Positions 50,971 through 59,419 of a stretch of 64,000 nucleotides of DNA are shown here, piece by piece (the stretch's first letter is position 1; each line of letters starts with the position of its first letter). The notes under the pieces were generated by a model that did not search any database, was not told the origin of the DNA, and saw only the letters and a list, made by a program, of their open reading frames with translations. A program made the translations under genes and the position numbers. Origin of the DNA: PLanc-01 sp035342095. Its GTDB lineage: Bacteria > Planctomycetota > Phycisphaerae > Sedimentisphaerales > Anaerobacaceae. The stretch is from the NCBI GenBank assembly GCA_035342095.1, contig DAOQWL010000017.1, positions 1 through 64,000 on the forward strand, read 5' to 3'.

Positions 50971-53169
50971 ATGTCTGAGCCAGCGCGCCCCAACTTGCCG
51001 GATGCCTCGCCCAACCAGGCCAGAGTCATCACGATTTGCAGCAGCGACAGCATCAAGGACGCCGCGGCCAAGATGCTCTCTCACAACGTGGGTTGCCTGA
51101 TCGTCAACGACGACCAGGGTCGCTTCGTCGGACTCGTCACTGAGCGGGACATCGCCCGCCACGTGGCCGTGCGACCCGACTCCGGAGCCCAGATCCTCGT
51201 CAGCCAGATCATGACCGCCCAGGTTGTCTCGTGCTCCCCGGGGATAACCACCAGCGAAGCCAGGCGAATCATGATGGACAATCGGATCCGCCACCTGCCC
51301 CTCGTCAATGGCGGCAGAGTCGTCGGCATCCTCTCGGCCCGGGACATCATCTCCCAACAGCTTGTCGAAGACCGGACGGCCGCCGAAGAGGTGGCCATGC
51401 TCTCGAAATGTCTCAAGAGCATCGACCTGAACGAGGCCGCGGAGATCGTTGCCGCGGAGGCGCCGAAGCTCTTCGAGGCCCGCAATTCGGTTTTGTGCCT
51501 GTATCCGGCGGGCGATCGCAGCCGGGAGCCCGAATTGATCAGCTCCAACCGCTGCCCCTGCGTCGGCGGGCACCTCATGGGACCGCAGGACGTCGAGACT
51601 CGCCAGTCCTCGCCCACCTACTGCCATGCGGAAATCCCTCTCGAGTGCAGCAAGTGCGGGGGCAAGGCCCCGCGCATGGTCCTGCCTCTGGACATCGTAG
51701 GCCTGCCCGAGGCGGCCACCGGCAAGGAGAAGCGTCTTTCCGGTTACCTGTGCATGTGCGGCCTGCCCGAGTCGAGCCTCTCGAATGAGGAGCTGACCCA
51801 GTACAAGGCCGGGCTGACCCGCGAGATCCTCGTCGCCCACCTGACCAACGCCACCCGATACCAGCAGGCGAGACTCACCTCCCTGACCGATGCGCTGACC
51901 GGGGTCGGTTCGAGGAAACTGCTGGAAGAGAAGCTGCTCGAAGAATGCGACCGGGCCAAGCGATACAAGCGATCGTTCTCCGTGGCGATCCTCGATCTGG
52001 ATCACTTCAAGATGATCAATGACGCCCTCGGACACGTCACGGGCGATGACGCGATCCGCAAGCTGGCCGAATGCGTCAAGCGGGAGAAGCGAGGACCCGA
52101 CGTCCTGACCCGCTACGGCGGAGACGAGTTCGTCCTGCTGCTGCCCGAGACGAAGGCCGCGGAGGCCACCGTCCTGCTGGAGCGCGTCCGGACCCGAGTG
52201 CGCGAGATCCGTTTCGACCAGGGAATGGGTCTGTCCATCAGTTGCGGGATCGCCGAGTGCCTCCTCGAAGCAGACGAATCTCCCGACGACGTGATGCGCC
52301 GGGCCGACGTCGCCCTCTACGAAGCCAAAAACGCCGGACGTAACTGCGTCAAGCTATGGAACGAGGAGATGGCCCGCCTCCTCAACGCCAGTGACATCGA
52401 GATCGAGCGGGTCAAGAGGCTCCAAAGGAGAATCATGGGCCTGTCGGAGAAGGCGGAGAGGGTGTTCATGGAGAGCATCTGGAGCCTCGTCCAGGCCCTC
52501 GAAGCCAAGGACGCCTATGCCCGCAAGCATTCGGAGAACGTCACGGCCTACTCCGTCGAGATCGCACGGACGATGGAACTGGGACCCAAGTACGTGGACC
52601 TGATCCAACGATCCGCGATGATCCACGACATCGGCAAGATCGGCGTGCCCGATGCGGTCCTGTTCAAACCCGATCACCTCACCGGCCACGAACGCTGGCT
52701 CGTCGAGCAGCATCCGTTGGTCGCGGTGCGCATCCTCGAAAGAATGAGCTTCCTGGAGACCGAGACCTCCATCGTCCGCCACCATCACGAGAAATGGAAC
52801 GGGCAGGGCTATCCCGACGGGCTGGCCCGGACCGCCATTCCGCTGGGCGCCCGCATCATCGCGGTCGCCGACACCTTCGATGCCCTGACCTCGAACCGGG
52901 CCTACCACACCTCGCGCCCGATCGGCGAGACGCTCGCCATGCTGAAGGACTCCGCCGGCTATGAGTTCGATCCCACCGTCGTGATCGCGATGGTCACGTG
53001 GATCGAATCGGCCGCCAAGCAACTGGGCGTCGCCATCGCGGACCTCGCCGTGGACGATCTGCTCTCGACCTGCGAGTCTTTGCGCCAGGCGCCAGAGCCG
53101 GCGATGGCCGCTCTCGGAGGCGACGAGCAGGGACAGAAGATCCTGGAGTGCGTCGTGCGCGAAACGTGA
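50971..53169 (+). CDS. CBS pair, Cys-rich region, GGDEF and HD-GYP protein (cyclic-di-GMP turnover)
   Basis: This 732-residue cytoplasmic protein begins with two CBS domains (about residues 15-135) that may sense nucleotides. A Cys-rich segment follows (CPC near 190, CSKCGG near 228, CMCGL near 265). A GGDEF domain has an intact YGGDEF at about 382, and an HD-GYP domain has HDIGKIGVP near 549 and HHHEKWNGQGYPDGL near 608. GGDEF makes c-di-GMP and HD-GYP degrades it; both sites look intact. The first enzyme step may be allosterically set by the CBS pair. Confidence 0.92.
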   Translation: MSEPARPNLPDASPNQARVITICSSDSIKDAAAKMLSHNVGCLIVNDDQGRFVGLVTERDIARHVAVRPDSGAQILVSQIMTAQVVSCSPGITTSEARRIMMDNRIRHLPLVNGGRVVGILSARDIISQQLVEDRTAAEEVAMLSKCLKSIDLNEAAEIVAAEAPKLFEARNSVLCLYPAGDRSREPELISSNRCPCVGGHLMGPQDVETRQSSPTYCHAEIPLECSKCGGKAPRMVLPLDIVGLPEAATGKEKRLSGYLCMCGLPESSLSNEELTQYKAGLTREILVAHLTNATRYQQARLTSLTDALTGVGSRKLLEEKLLEECDRAKRYKRSFSVAILDLDHFKMINDALGHVTGDDAIRKLAECVKREKRGPDVLTRYGGDEFVLLLPETKAAEATVLLERVRTRVREIRFDQGMGLSISCGIAECLLEADESPDDVMRRADVALYEAKNAGRNCVKLWNEEMARLLNASDIEIERVKRLQRRIMGLSEKAERVFMESIWSLVQALEAKDAYARKHSENVTAYSVEIARTMELGPKYVDLIQRSAMIHDIGKIGVPDAVLFKPDHLTGHERWLVEQHPLVAVRILERMSFLETETSIVRHHHEKWNGQGYPDGLARTAIPLGARIIAVADTFDALTSNRAYHTSRPIGETLAMLKDSAGYEFDPTVVIAMVTWIESAAKQLGVAIADLAVDDLLSTCESLRQAPEPAMAALGGDEQGQKILECVVRET

Positions 53170-53273
53170 GAGGTCGCACGCGTGACGCACAGGGAATTCT
53201 GACGCTTCACGAGATTTGTGTTCCGCCCGCGACGAGGGTATAATCCTCCTGTCTATTCTTGCAGGAGAAAGCT

Positions 53274-54998
53274 ATGGCTGACGACGGAATGAAAAAAGGT
53301 AATCCGGGCCTATATTCTTCAACGAAATCTCTTGCATTCAACCGCAGAGAATTCCTCGGCCTGACCGGCGCGGGCCTCGCCGCCGGCGTGCTCGGCCTGA
53401 ACGCATCCTCCTCCGCAGCGACCGATCCGCAAGGCTGGGACCCGAAGCGGCCCATGCTCTGCACAGGCCGGACCCTCGTAGTCCAGCCCATTCTGATGTA
53501 CCGCGTCGCGGAACCCAGACCCGCCACTTCGTGGAAATCCTGGGGCAGCGTCCAGAGCGACGAGGCCGCCGCAACCGAGGCACGCCGGATCTCCGAGGAA
53601 CTGGCAACCTTGTGCGCACAGGCTCCTTTCCCCCTGAAGGCGCTGCCGATTGCCGTGGTCAAGTCGCCTGCGGAGGCCGCGAGGGTCCACGAAAACGAAT
53701 ACGACGCGGTCATCGTCTACGCCGCATCAGGCTCGGGCGAACTGCTCAAAGCCTGTTTCGCACCGAAGAAGGATCGCGACACGATCATCTTCACTCGACG
53801 CAGCTCCGGCCCGGCCTACTACTGGTTCGAGGCCCTGAGCACCCGCTATCTCCAGACGGGCGCACCCGCATTCGGGCGAAGATCGGAAAAAGCCGAATCG
53901 GGCCTGAAAGAACAGAAGGCAAGAGGGTCAGAAGGTGAGAAGGTGAGCGTGGAAGAAGGCAAGACTGTCCGACCTTCTGACCTTCTCAACTTCTCACCTT
54001 CTCGCCCCGATTCGGCTTTTTCCGATCCCTCCTGCCTCGACCACGGCCCTGTCCACGTCGAGGACGTGGTGGTAGACGACTCCAACGAGTTGCTCTGGCG
54101 TCTCCGCGCCCTGTACGGCCTGAAGAACTTCGTCGGCACGCGTATCGTCGCGCTGGGCGGTCCCTGGGGAAAGTACTCGCCCGAGGCGCCGGATGTCGCC
54201 CGCGAGAAGTACCGGTTCGAGATCATCGACGTGTCCTACGAAGCCGTGACGCCCCGCATCCAGGCGGCTCTGGCCGACCGCGACAGGATGGCCGCCGCCA
54301 GGCGGTGGGCCGAAGCCTACCTTGCCCTGCCCGGCACGACCCTGGCCACGACGAACCAGTTCCTCGTCAACGCCTTCATGCTCTACGGCGTCTTCAAGGA
54401 CCTGATGCGCGAGCACGACGCGTCGGCCTTCACGATCCGCAACTGCATGAGCACGATCATGCCCATCTCGCAGACGACGCCGTGCCTGACCCTCGGCCTG
54501 CTCGACGACGAAGGTTTGATCGCCTTCTGCGAGTCCGATTTCGTCATCATCCCCGCCGGCATCCTGTTGCGCCACGTCTCGGGCCTGCCCGTCTTCATGC
54601 ACAACTCGACCTTCCCGCACGACGGGATCGTGACGTGTGCCCATTGCAGCTCGCCCCGACGGTTCGACGGCGTCCGCTACGAGCCCGCTCGGATCATGAC
54701 GCACTACGAGTCCGAATACGGCGCCGCTCCCAAGGTGGACCTCCCGCCCGGCCAGCAGGTGACGTTCATCGATCCCGAGTACAGCACCGGCCGCTGGCTC
54801 GGCTTCACCGGCATCGTCCGCAGCAACCCGGCCTACGAAATCTGCCGCTCCCAGCAGGACGTTCAGATCCAGGGCGACTGGCGAAAACTCATCAACGAGG
54901 TTCGCGACTCGCACTGGATGATGGCCTACGGCGACCACGTCAAACCGCTCGCCTACGCCGCCCGAAAGCTCGGAATCCGATGGGAAGAGCTGTCATAG
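53274..54998 (+). CDS. Tat-exported protein resembling sugar isomerases (FucI/AraA-like)
   Basis: This 574-residue protein has a twin-arginine signal (NRREFLGLTGAGLAAGVLG, residues 22-40). The C-terminal half shows features of L-fucose/L-arabinose isomerase-like enzymes: NCMSTIMPISQTTPCLTLGLL near 390, ESDFVIIPAGILL and FMHNSTFPHDG near 450. The substrate cannot be named, and an exported isomerase would be odd; it may be a different activity on the same fold. Residues about 203-251 are encoded by a family E repeat hairpin (53881-54027). ATG 53274 follows aggag. Confidence 0.7.
   Translation: MADDGMKKGNPGLYSSTKSLAFNRREFLGLTGAGLAAGVLGLNASSSAATDPQGWDPKRPMLCTGRTLVVQPILMYRVAEPRPATSWKSWGSVQSDEAAATEARRISEELATLCAQAPFPLKALPIAVVKSPAEAARVHENEYDAVIVYAASGSGELLKACFAPKKDRDTIIFTRRSSGPAYYWFEALSTRYLQTGAPAFGRRSEKAESGLKEQKARGSEGEKVSVEEGKTVRPSDLLNFSPSRPDSAFSDPSCLDHGPVHVEDVVVDDSNELLWRLRALYGLKNFVGTRIVALGGPWGKYSPEAPDVAREKYRFEIIDVSYEAVTPRIQAALADRDRMAAARRWAEAYLALPGTTLATTNQFLVNAFMLYGVFKDLMREHDASAFTIRNCMSTIMPISQTTPCLTLGLLDDEGLIAFCESDFVIIPAGILLRHVSGLPVFMHNSTFPHDGIVTCAHCSSPRRFDGVRYEPARIMTHYESEYGAAPKVDLPPGQQVTFIDPEYSTGRWLGFTGIVRSNPAYEICRSQQDVQIQGDWRKLINEVRDSHWMMAYGDHVKPLAYAARKLGIRWEELS
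53881..54027. repeat. Word-repeat hairpin, family E, in frame inside the Tat-exported protein gene
   Basis: The outer arms are a perfect 21-bp inverted repeat, atcggaaaaagccgaatcgg plus g (53882-53902) against c plus ccgattcggctttttccgat (54006-54026). Inside them lie arms of gaaggtgaga-type words (about 53915-53946) and their complements (53970-54002). The whole unit is read in frame without a stop. The inner words match 2231-2365 in the primase gene. Confidence 0.8.
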
Positions 54999-55068
54999 AA
55001 CGGTCCAATCAGCCGGGGCTCTGCCACCTGGCTGGCATCAAATGTCAGAGTTCGCATTCCAGTGCATA

Positions 55069-55935
55069 TTACTCATCGCTACTCGAACCAACCCACCATT
55101 GGTTGTTCAGTCTGGCTATTTCCACGAACAAGTCGGTATCCTCCATGGCTCGCTGTGCGCTCATCGAGAAGATGAACTGCTTGTACTTGTCATTGTATTG
55201 AATCGATCGGGCTTCGAGCAATTGGGCGATCTCTTCTTGTTTGGAACCGTACCGAAACTGAATCAATACGTTGCCGCCACTGCGCGTGCGTACAAGGAGT
55301 TGATTGTAGCTGCGGCAAACGATGTTGATTGAGTATTTGCAGTAGTTGAAACGGGGGTTATCGTAGATTGGCTGTGTCACTTCAAATATTATACGTTGCG
55401 CTACCAGCAAGGTTTCATTTGACTTCTTTCGCCAATAGACCTCGTCGAAACTGTCTCCATCTTGGCTGACCTCATCATCCACTTCTTCGTAGACATCAAG
55501 GATCTTCGTGAAATGAAGCGAGTGTCCGGCGGGGGATTTGATCACGTTAACCTGAATGGCGATGAGCGGAACAGAGCCACTCAGGATCTGGATGACGTTG
55601 AAAAACCTCTTTGTGATTCGCTCAGCAATCAGGACAGCAAAATGTTGGCGTTGCGGCCATTTCCGCTTGATCAAATCCCAGTACTCGATGGTTCTGATGA
55701 TGTGGCTGGGATCGGTGTCGCCCAGCATGACTTCGACTTCGTACATTGAATCATCAACAGGATTCTTGAGCAGGATATCTAAGCGGCCGCCAGAACTGAT
55801 AGACCGCTCCTTTGTGACCCCCTCCAAATCGCCAAGACCAATGGATGAAGGATTATCCCAAATCTGCTCCTGTAACCATGCCTCGTCCAAACCCAGTGAC
55901 AAGAGGCTTACTGTCTCGGATATCGGTATCTCCAT
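55069..55935 (-). CDS. Hypothetical protein with PD-(D/E)XK-like motif
   Basis: The function is not established. The 288-residue protein contains GGRLDILLKN followed by YEVEVMLG (residues 49-72). This gives the Asp...Glu-x-Glu pattern of PD-(D/E)XK-fold nucleases (similar to DUF91/DUF4268-type proteins). Its base composition is clearly AT-richer than its neighbours, suggesting acquisition. No methylase or other defence partner was recognised in the window. It could be a nuclease or a non-catalytic relative. Confidence 0.6.
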   Translation of the reverse strand: MEIPISETVSLLSLGLDEAWLQEQIWDNPSSIGLGDLEGVTKERSISSGGRLDILLKNPVDDSMYEVEVMLGDTDPSHIIRTIEYWDLIKRKWPQRQHFAVLIAERITKRFFNVIQILSGSVPLIAIQVNVIKSPAGHSLHFTKILDVYEEVDDEVSQDGDSFDEVYWRKKSNETLLVAQRIIFEVTQPIYDNPRFNYCKYSINIVCRSYNQLLVRTRSGGNVLIQFRYGSKQEEIAQLLEARSIQYNDKYKQFIFSMSAQRAMEDTDLFVEIARLNNQWWVGSSSDE

Positions 55936-56165
55936 GAACGTCTCCTGTGAGGCTAATGATAATCAGCCGGACCTATGTTACGGACAGGATATCAGATTCC
56001 CATCCATATAGACTCCCTTTCGAGTCCCCGCAGAGGCGAGGTGGAGCTCACGTGTCCGCAACGTGTACTGCTCCTTCCCAGTCACTGCCGACATTGTAGC
56101 ATGGGTCCAGTGCGACACAAGAGGAGCAGCAGAAAGATTTCTCCCATGGCGAGAGATGAAGTCCC
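55936..56165. other. Intergenic region without a recognised feature
   Basis: No gene, RNA or repeat is supported here. It contains the upstream side of the PD-(D/E)XK-like gene. Confidence 0.4.
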
Positions 56166-56470
56166 TTATGGTTCGCTGGCGAGGGCCATCGTCACATCAT
56201 AGCTCTCACCATCGGTCAGGGCGATGCCGCTGCCGGCGTTGATCGGTTCGGTTGCGATTAGCTTGCCGCTGACATCGGCGGTTGTGGTCAGGAATCTCGT
56301 TTTCGCCAAGCTCCACGCGCCGGCGGATGGGGTGAACGTTACTTCAGCCATTGTCAGGGTCTGGCCATTGGTCCCGCGGGCGGCACTGACCATACCCGCC
56401 GCGTTGGCGGGCTTGGTCTGCTGGCCGTTCGCCAGTTTGAACGGAAACTGAATCCCTTGGGTTCTGAGCG
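56166..56470 (-). pseudogene. Possible fragment of a phage-like structural protein
   Basis: The minus strand reads through GIQFPFKLANGQQTKPANAA, then MVSAARGTNGQTLTMAEVTF and ends YDVTMALASEP. The composition and beta-rich look recall phage head or tail decoration proteins, but no family can be named and no start codon with a ribosome-binding site is seen. It is reported only as a weak possibility. Confidence 0.25.
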
Positions 56471-56545
56471 TGGGGACTCCTTGCGGGAGCGGGGATGCAC
56501 ACGAACGCAGGTGCGGCCGCTTTCACCCTCGTACACCCGCATAGT

Positions 56546-56600
56546 CCCAATCCGGTCCTAATCCAATCCTAACACAACACTAATACTATCTTAACAATTG
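56546..56600 (+). promoter_or_regulatory. PHO-box-like array: five 11-bp direct repeats before pstS
   Basis: The units cccaa, cctaa, cctaa, actaa and cttaa start at 56546, 56557, 56568, 56579 and 56590, exactly 11 bp apart, each followed by six AT-rich bases. PhoB/PhoP-type regulators bind 11-bp direct repeats, and the pst operon is their classic target. The array ends about 120 bp before the pstS start. No phoB/phoR gene is in the window. Confidence 0.75.
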
Positions 56601-56722
56601 CCCTGTAGGAATGTACGCTCGTGAAGATCGCGGTGCGACGGGGTCTTCGGGCGGTTGAAGAATCAAACGCATTTTCGGATGGATTTGCACTGGCTAATGC
56701 GGATCAGTACAATCTGCGGCGT

Positions 56723-57613
56723 ATGGGGTTGAGAACGACGACTATCGTGCTCTCGGTGTTTTGCGCGACCGTTCTGACCGGCTGCGGAGAAGCCGTCGAC
56801 CCGAACGAGCCGCAGGGGTTCGTCCAGACGAAGGGGTCCGACACGATCGTCAACGCGATGCAGGAGACCGCGGAGGAGTTCATGAAGGACTATCCGCACG
56901 TGTTCGTGGCCGTCACGGGAGGCGGCTCCGGCGTCGGCATCGCGTCGCTGATCAACAAGACCACCGAGATCGCCACCGCCTCCCGCGAGATGAAGGGCAA
57001 GGAGATCGAGATGGCCGAGAAGCGAGGCGTCCATCCGAAGGAGATCGTCGTCGCCTACGACGGCGTCGCGGTCATCGTGAACCACCACAACCCCATCGAC
57101 CGCCTGACCATCGAGGACCTGCACGACATCTTCACCGGCAAGACCACGAACTGGAGACAGCTCGGCGGCAAGGACCTGCACATCGTCACGCTCTCTCGCG
57201 AGGTCAGTTCGGGGACCCATATGTACTTCAAAGAGGTGGTCGTCCAGCTCAACAAGAAGGGCAGCACCGAGGAGTTCTCGAAAGAGACGCTCCTGCTGAC
57301 CAGCTCACAGGCGATTGTCGAAGAGGTGGCCAACAACGAGGGCGCCATCGGCTATCTGGGCATGGGATATCTTTCCGACCGGACGAAGGCGGTCCTGGTG
57401 GCGAAGAAGCCCGACGAGTTCTATCCGCCGACGGTCCAGAACGTGGTGAACAAGACGTATCCGCTCTCCCGGCCGCTGTACCTGTACACGGACGGCGAGC
57501 CGGCAGGCGTCACGAAGCTGTTCGTCAATTTCGCCCTGGGCCCAATGGGCCAGACGAGATTCATGGCGACGGGATTTGTGCCTGTAGGAGAGACCCTTGC
57601 CCGAAACCAGTAG
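56723..57613 (+). CDS. pstS: Phosphate ABC transporter substrate-binding protein
   Basis: This 296-residue lipoprotein captures phosphate outside the membrane for PstCAB. It has a lipobox (CATVLTGC, Cys near residue 19). The phosphate-binding landmarks are KGSDTIVNAMQ near 35, TGGGSGVGIASL near 62, IATASREMKG near 80, and LSREVSSGTHMYF near 158. ATG 56723 gives a normal signal peptide. A PHO-box-like array lies upstream, and pstC overlaps the 3' end. Confidence 0.93.
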   Translation: MGLRTTTIVLSVFCATVLTGCGEAVDPNEPQGFVQTKGSDTIVNAMQETAEEFMKDYPHVFVAVTGGGSGVGIASLINKTTEIATASREMKGKEIEMAEKRGVHPKEIVVAYDGVAVIVNHHNPIDRLTIEDLHDIFTGKTTNWRQLGGKDLHIVTLSREVSSGTHMYFKEVVVQLNKKGSTEEFSKETLLLTSSQAIVEEVANNEGAIGYLGMGYLSDRTKAVLVAKKPDEFYPPTVQNVVNKTYPLSRPLYLYTDGEPAGVTKLFVNFALGPMGQTRFMATGFVPVGETLARNQ

Positions 57614-58574
57614 CACAACTCCGAACCCGTCGCGCGGGGCGCGGAGTGCGGAATGCGTTGAGGACACTCTTCCGCACGACACACAACGCACGGCGCCCGA
57701 CGCGCAGCGCCGACGGATTGGCGAGCCCGTCATCGAGTGGTGCATCAAGCTCAGCGGCCTGGTGGTCGTCGCCTTCGTCTTTCTGATCTTCCTGTTCCTG
57801 CTGCGGGATTCGCTGTCCCTGTTTCGTCAGTATTCCGTGAAGGAGGTCCTGTTCGGAAGCGAATGGCTGCCGATCTCGGAGCCCGCCAAGTTCGGTGTGC
57901 TCCCCCTGCTGGTCGGGTCGGTCTTCGTCACGTTCTGGGCGATTGTGATCTGCGTCCCGCTGGGGGTGGGCGCAGCGATGTTCATCGCAGAGGTGGCTCC
58001 GAAACCGCTCAAGCACGTGCTCAAGTCGCTCGTCGAGATCCTGGCGGCGATTCCGAGCGTGGTGCTGGGCTTTCTCGGGATCATCTGGCTGGGCCCGTTC
58101 CTGCGGAGCAGGTTCGGCCTGTCTACCGGGATGTGCGGCCTGACGGGCAGTCTGCTGCTGGCGTTCATGGCGCTGCCGACCATCATCAGCATCTCCGAAG
58201 ACGCCTTGGTGGGCGTGCCGAAGTCCTATCGCGAGGCCGCCTACGGCCTGGGCGCGACCCGATGGCAGACCCTCTGGCGGGTGATCCTGCCCTCCGCTTC
58301 CTCGGGCATCGTCGCCGCGACCATGCTGGGAATCGGCAGGGTCGTCGGCGAGACGATGGTCGTGCTCATGGTCACAGGCAACGCGCCGGTCATGCCCAAG
58401 TCGATCCTCCAGCCCCTGCGGACCCTGACCGCCACCATCGCGGGCGAGATGGGAGAGACCGTGGGCGGATCGGAACACTACTTCGCCTTGTTCGCGGTCG
58501 GACTGGTCCTGTTCGCCATCACGTTCACGATCAACTTCATCGCGGATCTGTTCTTGAGAAGGGCCCGGAAATGA
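57597..58574 (+). CDS. pstC: Phosphate ABC transporter permease PstC
   Basis: This 325-residue permease forms half of the phosphate channel. About six hydrophobic segments follow residue 45. The cytoplasmic EAA-type loop is SYREAAYGLGATRWQTLW near 205 (landmark). The first 40 residues are Arg/Pro-rich, not like other PstC proteins, and are encoded by a family F word repeat (57629-57715). The only in-frame start is TTG 57597, inside pstS. The stop overlaps the pstA ATG by 4 bp. Confidence 0.9.
   Translation: MPETSSTTPNPSRGARSAECVEDTLPHDTQRTAPDAQRRRIGEPVIEWCIKLSGLVVVAFVFLIFLFLLRDSLSLFRQYSVKEVLFGSEWLPISEPAKFGVLPLLVGSVFVTFWAIVICVPLGVGAAMFIAEVAPKPLKHVLKSLVEILAAIPSVVLGFLGIIWLGPFLRSRFGLSTGMCGLTGSLLLAFMALPTIISISEDALVGVPKSYREAAYGLGATRWQTLWRVILPSASSGIVAATMLGIGRVVGETMVVLMVTGNAPVMPKSILQPLRTLTATIAGEMGETVGGSEHYFALFAVGLVLFAITFTINFIADLFLRRARK
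57629..57715. repeat. Word-repeat hairpin, family F (GTGCGGAATGCG type), inside the pstC 5' end
   Basis: The left arm is gtcgcgcggggcgcggagtg plus cggaatgcgttg (57629-57660). The right arm is acacaacgcacggcgcccga plus cgcgcagcgccgac (57682-57715). They are imperfect reverse complements with a loop of about 21 bases. The unit is read in frame as the unusual N-terminus of PstC. Confidence 0.55.
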
Positions 58575-59419
58575 ACACCGCCATGATCCGCCAGCGTGTT
58601 GCGTTCTCGATCCTGGGCCTGCTGACCCTGGCCATCGTCGTGCCCATTCTCCTGGTGATCGTCTACATCGTCGTCAACGGGGCCGGGACCATCACGTGGG
58701 AGTTCCTCACCGCCGCTCCGCGCCAGGGGATGAAGGCCGGCGGCATCTTCCCCGCCATCGTCGGCACCATTCTGCTCGTCCTCGGCACGATGCTCTTCTC
58801 GCTGCCGCTCGGGGTGCTCTCGGCAGTCTACCTCGTCGAGTACGCCCACGATAACCTGTTCACGCGGATGATCAAGCTGTCGGTGGTGAACCTCTCGGGC
58901 ATTCCGTCAATCGTCTACGGCCTGTTCGGCTTCACGATGTTCGTCATGCTGCTGCGCCTGGGCACGTCGATCCTCGCCGGCTCGCTCACGTTGGCGATCA
59001 TGAGCCTGCCGGTCATCATCACGGCATCGAAGGAGGCCCTGGAATCGGTGCCCAACACGTATCGCGAGATCAGCCTGTCGCTGGGCGCCACGAAGTGGCA
59101 GACCGTGCGGTACTGCGTCCTGCCCTATGCGATCCCGGGCATCCTGACCGGGACGGTCCTGAGCCTGAGTCGGGCGGCGGGCGAAACCGCTCCGATCCTC
59201 TTCACCGTCGCAGCCTTCTACCTGCCCCGACTCCCCCACTCGGTCTTCGACCAGGTGATGGCGCTGCCCTATCATCTGTATGTCATCTCCACCCAGGTGC
59301 CCAACATCCCCCTGTCCGTCAGCTTCGCGACGGCGCTCGTGCTGGTGGCCCTGGTGTTCCTGATGAACCTCGTGAGCATCTTCCTCCGCGCCCACTACCG
59401 GAAAAAGAGGTTATGGTGA
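58571..59419 (+). CDS. pstA: Phosphate ABC transporter permease PstA
   Basis: This 282-residue permease has six hydrophobic segments and the conserved loop NTYREISLSLGATKWQTV near residue 170. The motif SLSRAAGETAPILFT near 208 is typical of PstA. It is coupled to pstC (ATGA overlap), and its stop lies inside the start of the first pstB (ATGGTGA, 7-bp overlap). Confidence 0.93.
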   Translation: MNTAMIRQRVAFSILGLLTLAIVVPILLVIVYIVVNGAGTITWEFLTAAPRQGMKAGGIFPAIVGTILLVLGTMLFSLPLGVLSAVYLVEYAHDNLFTRMIKLSVVNLSGIPSIVYGLFGFTMFVMLLRLGTSILAGSLTLAIMSLPVIITASKEALESVPNTYREISLSLGATKWQTVRYCVLPYAIPGILTGTVLSLSRAAGETAPILFTVAAFYLPRLPHSVFDQVMALPYHLYVISTQVPNIPLSVSFATALVLVALVFLMNLVSIFLRAHYRKKRLW

